Positions 8,718 through 17,577 of a stretch of 64,000 nt of DNA are shown piece by piece. Source of the stretch: Lewinella sp. JB7. GTDB lineage: Bacteria > Bacteroidota > Bacteroidia > Chitinophagales > Saprospiraceae. The stretch covers positions 1 to 64,000 of the forward strand of contig NZ_JANCTD010000010.1 in NCBI RefSeq assembly GCF_024297185.1, given 5' to 3'. The translations under genes were made by a program, and so were the position numbers. The stretch's first letter is position 1. Each line of letters starts with the position of its first letter. The notes below the pieces were generated by a model. The model had not been told where the DNA came from and did not search any database. It saw nothing but the letters and a program-made list of their open reading frames with translations.

Positions 8718-10064
8718 TCATCCCTTTACCCACTCGGTGCGGGAGGTTCCGACGCTCCACGCGCGTTGCTGATTTTCGATGCTATTGAAGAGGGGGCGCC
8801 AGTCCGCCGGGCCGGCCGCTTCGGTAAGGATCTCGTGGCGGCGCATTTTGTTGATCATTTCCAGGGGGTTGATCAGTACCGGACAGGCTTCCACGCAGGC
8901 GTTACAGGTCGTGCAAGCATGAATTTCCTCGCGGGTGATATAGTCCCAGAGGTTGCGGCCGTCCTGGAAGTTGGTTCGGCTCAGGGGCTCGTCGGCCCGC
9001 TCGGCGAACTCGGTGTTGCCGGAGCGGATCTTATCCCCGATCTCCTCCGCTCGGTCGCGCACGTTCATTACGATCTTACGGGGACTAAGCTTCTTGCCGG
9101 TGATGTTGGCGGGACACACGGCGGTGCAACGGCCGCATTCGGTGCAGGAATAAGCGCCGAGTACGTCGATCCAGCTCATTTCGGTGACGTCGTCGGCTCC
9201 GAATTCGGGGAGTTCCGCCGTCATGTCGGGTTCCGGCGCGTTGGGGTCGCCGAGGCCCATCATGGATTTTACCTCGTTCATCACCTCCGGCATATTGAGC
9301 ATCTGACCCTTCGGTTTGAGTCGGGCGAAGTAGGTATTGGGGAAGGCCAGCAGGATGTGCAGGTGCTTCGACTTCGGCAGGTAATTCAGAAACACGAAGA
9401 CCATCAGAATGTGGCCCCACCAGCCCACCCGCTCGAGTACGTAGAGCGTAGAGGCATCCATGCCGCCGAAGACGACGGGACCCAGCAGGCCGCTGACGGC
9501 GAAGTTCGTCGCCCGGTAGTGATCCGGGTCCTGATCCTGGAGGACGACGTCGGTGCCGTTCATGGTGAAAATGCACGCCAGCAGGATCAATTCGAATACC
9601 AGAATAAGGTTGGCGTCGAGTTTCGGCCACCCCTGCATCTCGGGCTTGTGGAAGCGGGGAATGAAGAGCACGTTGCGCCGGATCAGAAAAATGACGGTAG
9701 CCACGAAGGCCAGAATGCTGAGCACCTCAATCGTGCTGATCACGAAGTTGTACATGCCGCCCAGCGGACCGAGGAACCAGCGGTGGACGCCGAAGATACC
9801 GTCGATGAAGATCTCGATGAGCTCGATCTGAGTGAAGACGAAGGCAACGTAAAGCATCAAGTGCAGGACGGCGGGCACGATGCGCTTGAACATTTTCTTC
9901 TGTCCGAAGGCCACGAGCAGGGTGTTTTTGGCCCGTTCGGCCACCGGTCCCTTCACTTCTTCATCCTTCCCCAGCAGGATATTGGCCCGGACCTTGCTGA
10001 ACTGAAAATAGGCAAAACCCAGTGCCAGCAGGGCCACCACCGCAAATACGATCGACTGTACCAT
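8718..10064 (-). CDS. HdrC-like membrane (Fe-S)-binding oxidoreductase subunit
   Basis: A protein of 448 residues from ATG 10064. The N-terminal half has about five hydrophobic segments, beginning MVQSIVFAVVALLALGFAY, and resembles the NarI/DsrM-type quinone-interacting subunits. The C-terminal half carries two [4Fe-4S] motifs, CTECGRCTAVCP and CTTCNACVEACP. It probably passes electrons between quinone and the downstream CCG protein. An upstream TTG (10100) would extend it by 12 residues, but these overlap the promoter box at 10070-10077, so the ATG is preferred. With that start the mRNA would be leaderless. Confidence 0.87.
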   Translation of the reverse strand: MVQSIVFAVVALLALGFAYFQFSKVRANILLGKDEEVKGPVAERAKNTLLVAFGQKKMFKRIVPAVLHLMLYVAFVFTQIELIEIFIDGIFGVHRWFLGPLGGMYNFVISTIEVLSILAFVATVIFLIRRNVLFIPRFHKPEMQGWPKLDANLILVFELILLACIFTMNGTDVVLQDQDPDHYRATNFAVSGLLGPVVFGGMDASTLYVLERVGWWGHILMVFVFLNYLPKSKHLHILLAFPNTYFARLKPKGQMLNMPEVMNEVKSMMGLGDPNAPEPDMTAELPEFGADDVTEMSWIDVLGAYSCTECGRCTAVCPANITGKKLSPRKIVMNVRDRAEEIGDKIRSGNTEFAERADEPLSRTNFQDGRNLWDYITREEIHACTTCNACVEACPVLINPLEMINKMRRHEILTEAAGPADWRPLFNSIENQQRAWSVGTSRTEWVKG

Positions 10065-10069
10065 ACGGC

Positions 10070-10077
10070 CAAAGGTA
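10070..10077 (-). promoter_or_regulatory. -7 box for the HdrC-like/HdrB-like pair
   Basis: On the minus strand the box reads TACCTTTG and ends 5 nt before the ATG at 10064. Transcription would start at or next to the start codon. Confidence 0.65.
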
Positions 10078-10133
10078 ACCGGTCGCGCCGGGCACTCCAA
10101 AGATTGGTAGCGAAAATTCGCTGAATGGTCGGG

Positions 10134-10637
10134 CTAGTTCGTTTGATTCAAATTTACTCCGCCGTAGAGGTCGAGGTCCTTGTTGCGAAGTTGCTTGGTC
10201 CAGAAAACGATCTGTCCGGTATGGTAGCTCAGGTGTTCGACGACGTGCAGAACGATGAAGGTTCCGTCGTGAACGAAGGCCTGTACCGGCCGCACCGTCG
10301 TCAGGGTAGCCTCGTCCAGAGTTTGCACGACCCCAATGGCCTCGGCTATGGTCGCGTTCAGCGCGCTATACAACTCCTCCTTACTCTTCCCCTCCGTGGC
10401 CGAAAACTCCGCGTCCCGGATGCGGTCATCGTATTTGCCCCCCAGTCCGGTAAGGATCCACTGCCGGATGTTGCCGTTGAGGTGAAGCAATTGGTTTCCT
10501 ACGCTGTTGGACTGCTCGTTGGGGCGCAGCCAGACTTCCTCCTCCGTCAGTTCCTGCAGGCAGATGGCGATCCTGTCCCGGTTCCACTGAAGGAAGTGTA
10601 CGGCGGCGGCAAGGAAGGATTGACGAACGGCGGGCAT
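10134..10637 (-). CDS. DinB-superfamily protein (DUF1572-like)
   Basis: A 167-residue four-helix-bundle protein. The histidine-bearing segments expected for the DinB/YfiT metal site are visible: LLHLNGNIRQW near residue 50 and HVVEHLSYHTGQI near residue 135. Family members include thiol-dependent transferases and damage-induced proteins, but most are uncharacterised, so no reaction is assigned. It is divergent from lysC, with 55 bp between start codons. Confidence 0.8.
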   Translation of the reverse strand: MPAVRQSFLAAAVHFLQWNRDRIAICLQELTEEEVWLRPNEQSNSVGNQLLHLNGNIRQWILTGLGGKYDDRIRDAEFSATEGKSKEELYSALNATIAEAIGVVQTLDEATLTTVRPVQAFVHDGTFIVLHVVEHLSYHTGQIVFWTKQLRNKDLDLYGGVNLNQTN

Positions 10638-10677
10638 AAAACGGGGGATTGGATTACCGATAAAAAGTCAGTAAAGT

Positions 10678-10685
10678 TACCTTTG
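10678..10685 (+). promoter_or_regulatory. lysC promoter -7 box, leaderless
   Basis: TACCTTTG followed by CGCG ends 7 nt before the lysC ATG. The predicted transcription start is within about 3 nt of the start codon. Confidence 0.7.
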
Positions 10686-10692
10686 CGCGACT

Positions 10693-12009
10693 ATGCAGAA
10701 GAAGGTAAATGTATTCAAGTTTGGTGGTGCATCGCTGAAGGACGCCGATGCGATCCGCCACGTCGGAAAGATCATGCAATCCTTTGCCGGCCAGTCGCTG
10801 GTAATCGTGGTTTCGGCGATGGGCAAAACCACGAATGCGCTGGAGGAGGTCGCCCACGCGTACTGGCACGGCAATCCGGAAGAGGCGCGGCAGAAGTTGC
10901 GCGCGATTCACGCCTCCGCTACCACCATCATCGGCGATCTCTTCACCGAGGTGCCCGAATCGCTTACCGCTTCCATCAACGACCTCTTCGTCTCCGTCGA
11001 ATGGGCACTGGACGAAACCCCCAACGAAGAGTACGACTTCGACTACGACCAGATCGTGAGTCTCGGCGAGCTGATCAGCAGCCACATCGTAGCCGCCCAC
11101 CTAAATGCCGTGGGGCTACCCACCAGCTGGCTCGATGCCCGGGACGTGATTCAAACCGACAATACCTACCGTGAGGGATGGGTCAAGTGGCCGGAAACAG
11201 AGGAGCGCGCCGAGCGCCTGCTGCCCCCCCTCCTCGCCGAGACCGACTTCGTGCTCACCCAGGGCTTCATCGGTAACACCAGCGAAAATTATACCACTAC
11301 TCTCGGGCGGGAGGGCTCCGACTACTCGGCCGCCATCTTCAGCTACTGCCTCAACGCCGAGGCCATGAGCATCTGGAAGGACGTACCGGGCGTACTTACC
11401 GCCGACCCCCGCATCTTCGAGAACGTATCGAAGATTGACCGCCTCAGCTACCGGGAAGCCATCGAGATGACCTACTACGGAGCCAAGGTGATCCACCCTA
11501 AGACCATCAAGCCGCTGCAGAACAAGAGCATCCCCCTGTACGTGCGTTCCTTCATCGAGCCCGAACTCGGCGGCACGCTGGTCACAGACGATGCCGGTGA
11601 TGCCTACCCGCCGATGGTGGCCGTGGAGCGCGACCAGGCACTGATCAACATCAGCACCCGCGATTTCAGCTTTGTAGCCGAGCACCACATTAAAGAACTC
11701 TTCGAGCACATCACCACTACCCGCCTGCAGGTCAATATGATGCAGAATACGGCCATCAGCTTTAACGTGGTCGTCAACGACATCGACGACCGGGTAGCCC
11801 GCTTCTGCACCCTGATCGACGAGAACTTCAAGACCACGGTCGACCGCGATCTCGAACTCATCACTATCCGGCACTACACGCCTGACGTCGTGGAGAGCCT
11901 GCGCCGCGGCAAGGTGAATATGCTGGAGGGCCGGCTTCCCCTGACCCTACAGATGGTCGTCAAGGACGTGCCGGTGATGCGCAGAAAGGAAGAAGGCGCC
12001 AGGGGCTAG
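10693..12009 (+). CDS. lysC: Aspartate kinase, monofunctional
   Basis: A 438-residue enzyme that phosphorylates L-aspartate, the first step towards lysine, threonine, methionine and diaminopimelate. The kinase domain shows KFGGASL at residues 5-11, the nucleotide/substrate loop [14 protein letters not shown] and KVIHPKT. The C-terminal region from about residue 310 is the ACT regulatory pair. No homoserine dehydrogenase domain is fused. The absence of any leader rules out a lysine riboswitch, so control is probably allosteric. The 3' end overlaps folE, convergent, by 4 nt. Confidence 0.95.
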   Translation: MQKKVNVFKFGGASLKDADAIRHVGKIMQSFAGQSLVIVVSAMGKTTNALEEVAHAYWHGNPEEARQKLRAIHASATTIIGDLFTEVPESLTASINDLFVSVEWALDETPNEEYDFDYDQIVSLGELISSHIVAAHLNAVGLPTSWLDARDVIQTDNTYREGWVKWPETEERAERLLPPLLAETDFVLTQGFIGNTSENYTTTLGREGSDYSAAIFSYCLNAEAMSIWKDVPGVLTADPRIFENVSKIDRLSYREAIEMTYYGAKVIHPKTIKPLQNKSIPLYVRSFIEPELGGTLVTDDAGDAYPPMVAVERDQALINISTRDFSFVAEHHIKELFEHITTTRLQVNMMQNTAISFNVVVNDIDDRVARFCTLIDENFKTTVDRDLELITIRHYTPDVVESLRRGKVNMLEGRLPLTLQMVVKDVPVMRRKEEGARG

Positions 12010-12605
12010 TGTAGGTTGCTCGTGATGAGCTTCAGAAACTCGTTGCGGGTACGCTCCGACTTGAAGGCACCGGTAAAGGCCGAGGTCGTGGTGACGCTGC
12101 TCTGCTTCTGCACGCCCCGCATCATCATGCACATGTGCTGGGCTTCGATGACCACGGCCACGCCGAGGGGATTGAGGGTCTTCTGCAGGGACTGCAAAAT
12201 CTCGTCGGTCAGTCTCTCCTGTACCTGTAGGCGGCGCGAAAAGACCTCGATCACCCGGGGGATCTTGCTCAGTCCCACGATGTAGCCGTCGGGGATGTAG
12301 GCCACGTGGGCCTTCCCGAAGAAGGGCAGCAGGTGGTGCTCGCAGAGGGAATAGAGCTCGATGTCCTTCACGATGACCATCTCGGAGTAGTCCTCGGCGA
12401 ACATGGCGGAGCGCAGGATATTCTCCGCGTCCATGCCGTAGCCCTGGGTGAAGAACTGCATGGCCTTGGCGGCCCGGACCGGGGTCTTAAGCAGGCCGTC
12501 GCGCTGAACGTCCTCGCCGAGTCCGGTGATGATTTCGGCGTAGTGGTCGCTCAGGGATTCGGTGGTGGTATCCGCTTGCTGGTCAAGGAGAGTATTGGGC
12601 TGCAT
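12006..12605 (-). CDS. folE: GTP cyclohydrolase I
   Basis: A 199-residue enzyme converting GTP to 7,8-dihydroneopterin triphosphate. FolE motifs are present: the zinc-binding segment [43 protein letters not shown] and the C-terminal [12 protein letters not shown]. It lies 3 nt downstream of queD on the same strand. Dihydroneopterin triphosphate is the QueD substrate, so this pair can feed preQ0/queuosine synthesis as well as folate. Confidence 0.96.
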   Translation of the reverse strand: MQPNTLLDQQADTTTESLSDHYAEIITGLGEDVQRDGLLKTPVRAAKAMQFFTQGYGMDAENILRSAMFAEDYSEMVIVKDIELYSLCEHHLLPFFGKAHVAYIPDGYIVGLSKIPRVIEVFSRRLQVQERLTDEILQSLQKTLNPLGVAVVIEAQHMCMMMRGVQKQSSVTTTSAFTGAFKSERTRNEFLKLITSNLH

Positions 12606-12608
12606 AGA

Positions 12609-13037
12609 TTATTTTATTCCGGCCGGACCGTAGTAGTCGGCGTAAATGTTTTCGGTTTCGTAGAGACGGACCCGGTGCAGGGTGGCACCCAGGGCGGTCA
12701 CGCCGGCCTCCAGCCGCTGAAAGATCTGACTGGTCAGATTTTCGGTGGTGGGTTGCTTTCCGTCGGCGAACCAGTCGATGTCCATGTTCAGGTTGGCGTG
12801 GTCGAGGTGGTCGACGATCTCCCGGTTGATGAGCTGCGAGAGCTTTTTCGCGTCCAGTACGAAGCCGGTGATCGGGTCCGGGGTGCCGCTAACGGTTACA
12901 CGTAAATCGTAGTTGTGCCCGTGCCAGTTGCGGTTGGCACACTTTCCGAAGATCTCACGGTTCTTGTCGTCCGGCCACTCACTGACGGCCAGTTTGTGGG
13001 CGGCATTAAAGGTCTCACGACGGGTCAGGTAATGCAT
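12609..13037 (-). CDS. queD: 6-carboxy-5,6,7,8-tetrahydropterin synthase (QueD/PTPS family)
   Basis: A 142-residue T-fold enzyme that converts dihydroneopterin triphosphate to 6-carboxytetrahydropterin. Zinc histidines are in FNAAHKL (near residue 12) and WHGHNYDLRV (near 40). The catalytic Cys is in KCANRNWHGH, with DLDHANLN later. It is the first gene of a queD-folE pair with its own promoter. QueC, QueE and QueF are not in the window, so the step after QueD is not shown here. Confidence 0.92.
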   Translation of the reverse strand: MHYLTRRETFNAAHKLAVSEWPDDKNREIFGKCANRNWHGHNYDLRVTVSGTPDPITGFVLDAKKLSQLINREIVDHLDHANLNMDIDWFADGKQPTTENLTSQIFQRLEAGVTALGATLHRVRLYETENIYADYYGPAGIK

Positions 13038-13056
13038 GTCGGCTCGTTTGGGCGCG

Positions 13057-13064
13057 CAAAGGTA
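13057..13064 (-). promoter_or_regulatory. queD-folE promoter -7 box
   Basis: Minus-strand TACCTTTG followed by CGCGC, 19 nt before the queD ATG and only 1 nt from the end of the upstream GNAT-fusion gene. Confidence 0.65.
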
Positions 13065-13065
13065 A

Positions 13066-14763
13066 TCAATCCGAGAGGTCCATCCCGCGCAGTTTATCCA
13101 ACAACAGGGCCACGCGGAGGTTGAGCCGGCGGCCCGCGTCGAAGTACTGCCCGTCGATCATCAGGTGATCGCCGTGTACGTCTACTCTCCGGACGGTGGT
13201 GTAGGTGGCCGCCCCCGGGGGCTGGAGCACGTTCTTCCAGTACAGGGCGCTGTCGGTCAGCGCAAAGCCCTGTTTACCATTACCGAACAGACTTTGATCA
13301 AAAATAAAGAACACCCGCTCGTCCCGCCCCGCCCGGAGGTAACTCGCCGTGGCGTTCTTCAGGATGCGCGCGGGCATCGCGACGAAGTCGGTGTATACGG
13401 ATTCCGCATCGATGTCCAGGTCCAGGTAGGCCATCACGAGGCGGAACAGGTCGATCTCCCGCCAGTCGCGTCCTTGGTAGCGGAGCAGCCGCTGGGGAAA
13501 GAGGTTATCGTGCAGCCCGGCCCCGGTTTCCACCATGAAATACTCCGTCAGGTCGGCCAGCACGCCGCGGCGACGGCGGGCGGAGCGGGCATTGCGGGGA
13601 TGAGCGTTCAGCCAGGTACTCAAGGCGGTAAGACTCACGTCGCGGATCCGGTGAAAATTGTCGTCGTTGCGGTACAGATTTAGGTAATCGGGAAGAGCAT
13701 CGGCTCCGAAGAATGCCGTCAGCCGATCGCCGAGTCGATCCTCGAGTTCCTCCCGTAATTCGGCCACGGTGATCTCCGGGGGGATGTCCTTCAGCTCCAG
13801 AGTTTCCTCCGTTGGCTCCTGCGCGCCGCCGCCCTCCGTCGTTGGCGGTTCTTCGTCTGGCGGGGACGCGGGAGCGGCATTTTCCGGGTCAAAAGCAAAG
13901 CTGAATCCGGTAGGCTCCGTGATGGTTTTCTCCCGGGGCGCGGAAGCTTCGCCGTAGTCGATTTCCAGCTCGATCTCCGGATGGCGAGTAGTGGGGGTCG
14001 GCCTAGCCGTTCGGGCGGTCGTTTTTTTTTCCGGGGTTCCTTCCGCCTGCCGGGCCTTTTGGGCCTTGGCGCGGGCGATGAAGTCCTCGAGCTCCGTAAA
14101 CTGTTCCCGGTCCAGCGAGGAATGCTCGGCGTCGAAGACGGGTTCGGACAGTTCTTCGGTGGCCAGGCGGTAATCGGGCAGGGCCTCGAAGTAGGGTTCG
14201 TCGGCCTCGGTGGGAAAATCGTCCTCCGGGGGATCGGCTTCGACCGCTACAGATGCCCCATCGCCCGTGCCCAGTCCGGCCTCCCGGATCATCAGGATAC
14301 GGTCCGTGCCGCGGGCGTCTCCGGCGGCTTCCCCGGAATCGACGAAGCCGTGCTTGGTGAAAAAGGCAATGGCGCGCTGGTTGTACGGACGGATGGCGAG
14401 CACGACCGACTGCCGCTCACTGACCTGCTCCAGGCCCTTCATCAGTAGTTCGCGGCCCACGCCCACTCCCCACGCACCCCGTTTGACGATCAGGCGTACG
14501 AGCTCGCTGTAGCTGCCGGTGCCCCACGACAGAATCAGGTAGCCGACCAGGCTGCGACGCCGGTGGTCCCAGGCCGTCAGTACCAGGCGGTCCGATCGGT
14601 GGAGGGAAGCGATGGCCTCGTTGCGGGCTTCGGCGACCAGCTGATCGTTTTCGGCGCGCTGGTCCTCGGACAAGCCCGGCACGTCGAAGGCCGGAAAGAT
14701 GGCCTGCCAGACGAAGGTCTCCAGGTGATCGAAATCGCTTTCCTTGCCGGGACGGTACTGCAT
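13066..14763 (-). CDS. GNAT acetyltransferase domain fused to an unknown C-terminal module
   Basis: A 565-residue protein in three parts. Residues 1 to about 150 form a GNAT N-acetyltransferase fold: VGYLILSWGTG, the acetyl-CoA loop VKRGAWGVGVGRELL and NQRAIAFFTKHGF. Residues about 155-330 are acidic and Pro/Ala/Glu-rich, probably disordered. Residues about 335-565 are a folded module ending in a segment (FFIFDQSLFGNGKQGFALTD...) that resembles bacterial PH-like domains. The substrate is unknown. The C-terminal module could place the enzyme on a membrane or partner, which is inference. Confidence 0.7.
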   Translation of the reverse strand: MQYRPGKESDFDHLETFVWQAIFPAFDVPGLSEDQRAENDQLVAEARNEAIASLHRSDRLVLTAWDHRRRSLVGYLILSWGTGSYSELVRLIVKRGAWGVGVGRELLMKGLEQVSERQSVVLAIRPYNQRAIAFFTKHGFVDSGEAAGDARGTDRILMIREAGLGTGDGASVAVEADPPEDDFPTEADEPYFEALPDYRLATEELSEPVFDAEHSSLDREQFTELEDFIARAKAQKARQAEGTPEKKTTARTARPTPTTRHPEIELEIDYGEASAPREKTITEPTGFSFAFDPENAAPASPPDEEPPTTEGGGAQEPTEETLELKDIPPEITVAELREELEDRLGDRLTAFFGADALPDYLNLYRNDDNFHRIRDVSLTALSTWLNAHPRNARSARRRRGVLADLTEYFMVETGAGLHDNLFPQRLLRYQGRDWREIDLFRLVMAYLDLDIDAESVYTDFVAMPARILKNATASYLRAGRDERVFFIFDQSLFGNGKQGFALTDSALYWKNVLQPPGAATYTTVRRVDVHGDHLMIDGQYFDAGRRLNLRVALLLDKLRGMDLSD

Positions 14764-14885
14764 GTGCGTAGAGAAGATTTACTTTAGCGATTAAGATAAC
14801 GACCCGGCCAGGGTGTAGTTCGTCCGTCTTCCCGGCCGCGCGTAAATCTGGCCGGCTAATTCGTCGATCCGTTCACCGAAACCGC

Positions 14886-14893
14886 TACCTTCG
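14886..14893 (+). promoter_or_regulatory. pyrR promoter -7 box, leaderless
   Basis: TACCTTCG (one mismatch to TAnnTTTG) ends 4 nt before the GTG of pyrR, leaving no room for a PyrR-responsive leader. Confidence 0.6.
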
Positions 14894-14897
14894 CCCC

Positions 14898-15437
14898 GTG
14901 CCCGATACCCGCACCATACACAACAGCGCCCGCTTCGGCCTGACCATCGAGCGGCTGTGCCGCCACCTGATTGAGGAGCACGGCGACTTTTCGGACAGTT
15001 GCCTCATCGGCATCCAGACCGGCGGCGTGCAGCTGGCCGAGCGCCTGCACCACCGGCTGGCGGAGCTCGGCGTCACCAGCCTGCCCTACGGTAAGCTCGA
15101 CATCACCTTCTACCGCGACGATTTTCGCACCAAGGCCGGTCCGCTGACCGCCCACCCCACCGAGATCGATTTTCTGGTGGAGAACAAGCGCGTAGTCCTG
15201 GTCGACGACGTGCTCTTCAGCGGGCGGACGGTGCTGAGTGCCATGACGGCGCTCAATCACTTCGGCCGGGCCGCCGCCGTGGAGTTGCTGGTCATGGTCG
15301 ACCGGCGTTTCCGGCGTACCCTCCCCGTACAAGCGAATTACCGCGGCCTCGTCGTCGACACCCTTACCGATGAATACGTCGACGTGCAGTGGGCCGAAAC
15401 CCACGGTACCGATCAGATCATCCTCACCGGCTCCTAA
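14898..15437 (+). CDS. pyrR: PyrR: pyrimidine regulator / uracil phosphoribosyltransferase
   Basis: A 179-residue phosphoribosyltransferase-fold protein. PyrR signatures are the PRPP loop VVLVDDVLFSGRTV (residues about 97-110), LIGIQTGGVQLAERL and KLDITFYRDDF. In Firmicutes it binds pyr mRNA leaders and has UPRTase activity. Here the operon has essentially no leader, so self-regulation by leader binding looks impossible at this promoter. It may act mainly as a uracil salvage enzyme or on other mRNAs. The GTG at 14898 is preferred because MPDTRTIHNSARF fits the family and the promoter lies just upstream. Confidence 0.92.
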   Translation: MPDTRTIHNSARFGLTIERLCRHLIEEHGDFSDSCLIGIQTGGVQLAERLHHRLAELGVTSLPYGKLDITFYRDDFRTKAGPLTAHPTEIDFLVENKRVVLVDDVLFSGRTVLSAMTALNHFGRAAAVELLVMVDRRFRRTLPVQANYRGLVVDTLTDEYVDVQWAETHGTDQIILTGS

Positions 15438-15445
15438 ACTCCGCG

Positions 15446-16390
15446 ATGGCCTCCGTTCAGCAACTATCTACCCAACACGTTCTCGGCATCAAGTACCTCA
15501 CGGCGGCCGACGTGGAGCTTATTCTGGACACCGCCCGCGAGTTCAAGGACGTCATCAACCGGCCGATCAAAAAAGTTCCGAGCCTGCGCGACATTACCAT
15601 CGCCAACCTATTCTTCGAAAACTCCACGCGGACACGCATCAGTTTCGAGCTGGCGGAGAAGCGCCTTAGCGCGGATACCGTAAACTTCAGCGCTTCCAGT
15701 TCCTCGGTCAAGAAGGGGGAAACCCTCCTGGACACCGTGAATAACATCCTGGCGATGAAGGTGGACATGGTCGTCATGCGCCATCCCGCACCCGGTGCCC
15801 ACCACTTCCTGGCCGGCAAGATCGGCGCCAGCATCGTGAACGCCGGTGACGGCACCCACGAACACCCGACCCAGGCGCTGCTCGACGCCTACTCCATGCG
15901 GGATGCCCTGGGGGAAGAATTGCGGGGTAAAAGAATCTGCATCTTCGGGGACATCACCCACTCGCGCGTGGCCCTGTCGAATATCTTCTGTCTGCAGCGG
16001 CTGGGCGCAAAGGTGCGGGTGTGCGGCCCTCCCACCCTGATTCCCAAGCACATCGGGAGCCTCGGCGTAGAGGTGAGTTATGATGTCCAGGACAGCTTGC
16101 AGTGGTGCGACGTGGCTAACGTGCTGCGCATTCAACTGGAGCGGCAGGACACGAAATATATCCCCAGCCTGCGGGAGTACAACCGCCACTTCGGCATCAC
16201 CCGGGCCCGGATGGACCGGCTGGATAAGCAGATCGTCATCATGCACCCCGGTCCCATCAACCGCGGGGTGGAGATCGATACCGAGGTAGCGGATTCTCCC
16301 CACAGCATCATTCTGCAACAGGTCGAGAACGGGGTGGCGGTGCGTATGTCCGTACTGTACCTGCTGGCGGCGCGGCGCAACGAAGCCTGA
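15446..16390 (+). CDS. pyrB: Aspartate carbamoyltransferase catalytic subunit
   Basis: A protein of 314 residues from ATG 15446, 8 nt after pyrR. It catalyses carbamoyl phosphate plus aspartate to carbamoyl aspartate, the committed step of pyrimidine synthesis. The carbamoyl-phosphate loop FFENSTRTRISFE (near residue 53), HPAPGAHHF, GDGTHEHPTQALLD and the aspartate-site segment MHPGPINRGVEI are all intact. An upstream in-frame start at 15389 would overlap pyrR and is rejected. The stop shares one base with the start of the acyltransferase gene. No pyrI is present. Confidence 0.96.
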   Translation: MASVQQLSTQHVLGIKYLTAADVELILDTAREFKDVINRPIKKVPSLRDITIANLFFENSTRTRISFELAEKRLSADTVNFSASSSSVKKGETLLDTVNNILAMKVDMVVMRHPAPGAHHFLAGKIGASIVNAGDGTHEHPTQALLDAYSMRDALGEELRGKRICIFGDITHSRVALSNIFCLQRLGAKVRVCGPPTLIPKHIGSLGVEVSYDVQDSLQWCDVANVLRIQLERQDTKYIPSLREYNRHFGITRARMDRLDKQIVIMHPGPINRGVEIDTEVADSPHSIILQQVENGVAVRMSVLYLLAARRNEA

Positions 16391-17577
16391 TGCTGTATTA
16401 TCTGGTACGCCCGGTTGCCCGTCACGTGCTCGCTTATTACTTCCGCGAAATCGATATCTCGGGGCTCGACCGGATCCCCGCCGGCGCGCCGGTGATCCTG
16501 GCGGCCAACCACCCGACGGCCTTCCTGGAGCCTAGTATCATGGCCTGCTTCCAGTCCCGCTCGCTGCACTTCCTGGCGCGGGGCGATCTGTTCGCGAACC
16601 GCTTCGTGACCGCCGTGCTGCGCGGGCTGCACATGCTTCCCGTGTACCGGATCCAGGACGGTGGGTACGGCCGGCTGACCGAGAACTACGCCACCTTCCG
16701 GGAGTGCTACGCGGCACTGGGGCAGCGCAAAGCCCTCATGATTATGGCGGAGGGGCGGTGTATTCACGAGAAACGTCTGCGCGGCCTCCGCAAGGGTACC
16801 GCCCGGATCGCGCTGGGAGCCCTGGACACCGATGCCGCCATCCCGGATGTGTACATCGTCCCCGTAGGGATCAACTTCACCGCCGCGGCCCGCGTCCGGT
16901 CGTCGGTGTACATCCGCTGCGGCGAACCCCTCCTGGCCAGTCGCTACCTGGCCGAATACCGGCGCAATGAGGCCAATGGCATCCGCGCGCTGACCGAGGA
17001 TCTGACGGATGCGCTGTCCGCCCACGTGGTGCAGTTTCCCGACCGGGTGACGGACCATCTCTACGAGGCACACGTACGCGTGTTGCGCGACAAAGACGCG
17101 GGGGCCGGGGAAGCGGACCGGGTCGGGCGGGAGCTTGCGGCGGTGGCCGGCTGTTCCGGGGAGGATGGCTCCCTGCGCTACGCCGTCCGACTGGCGCAAC
17201 ACGGTATTGCGGACCGCGACCTGGTAGCGGGGCAGCCTGGTTTTCCCCGGGCCGTTACTCCGGCGGTCATTCTACTCCTGCCCCAACTCCCGCTCTGGAC
17301 GCTGGCGGAGGTGATCGCCCTGCGGGGACCTAAAACGATTGAATTTTACAGCTCGGTACGTTTCGCGGCGGTAGCGATCGGCACGCTGCTGTACCTGCCT
17401 TTACTCTTTATCCTGCCCTTCTGGATGACCGCTTATCTGGTAGTTTCCACCCTGCTGACGCGGTGGTCGCTGGAACGGGTCGACGATTTTCGGCGGTGGC
17501 GGGGGGCGCGACTGGCCGCTAAACTGAGCGCCGACGAGCGCGCGCTGCTGTTGAAAATGCGGGAGAAACTAGGGTAA
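16390..17577 (+). CDS. Lysophospholipid acyltransferase family (PlsC-like) protein
   Basis: A 395-residue membrane-associated acyltransferase. The catalytic HX4D-type block is NHPTAFLEPS (residues about 38-47), which reads HPTAFLE, so the usual Asp is replaced. Later blocks match the family: MIMAEGRCIHEKRLRGLRKGTARIAL and YIVPVGINF. The C-terminal third has two hydrophobic segments (about residues 295-355). It is expected to add acyl chains to a lysophospholipid or glycerolipid. It starts on the last base of pyrB (TGATG), so the two are translationally coupled, though the pathway link is unclear. Its 3' end overlaps the convergent Dabb gene by 9 nt. Confidence 0.82.
   Translation: MLYYLVRPVARHVLAYYFREIDISGLDRIPAGAPVILAANHPTAFLEPSIMACFQSRSLHFLARGDLFANRFVTAVLRGLHMLPVYRIQDGGYGRLTENYATFRECYAALGQRKALMIMAEGRCIHEKRLRGLRKGTARIALGALDTDAAIPDVYIVPVGINFTAAARVRSSVYIRCGEPLLASRYLAEYRRNEANGIRALTEDLTDALSAHVVQFPDRVTDHLYEAHVRVLRDKDAGAGEADRVGRELAAVAGCSGEDGSLRYAVRLAQHGIADRDLVAGQPGFPRAVTPAVILLLPQLPLWTLAEVIALRGPKTIEFYSSVRFAAVAIGTLLYLPLLFILPFWMTAYLVVSTLLTRWSLERVDDFRRWRGARLAAKLSADERALLLKMREKLG

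Noticed and set aside
8352-10124. 590-codon open frame antisense to the Fe-S genes
   Set aside because: The opposite strand holds two well-recognised Fe-S proteins, and the antisense translation shows no domain.
10678-10692. Lysine riboswitch for lysC
   Set aside because: There is no leader: the -7 box lies 7 nt before the ATG.
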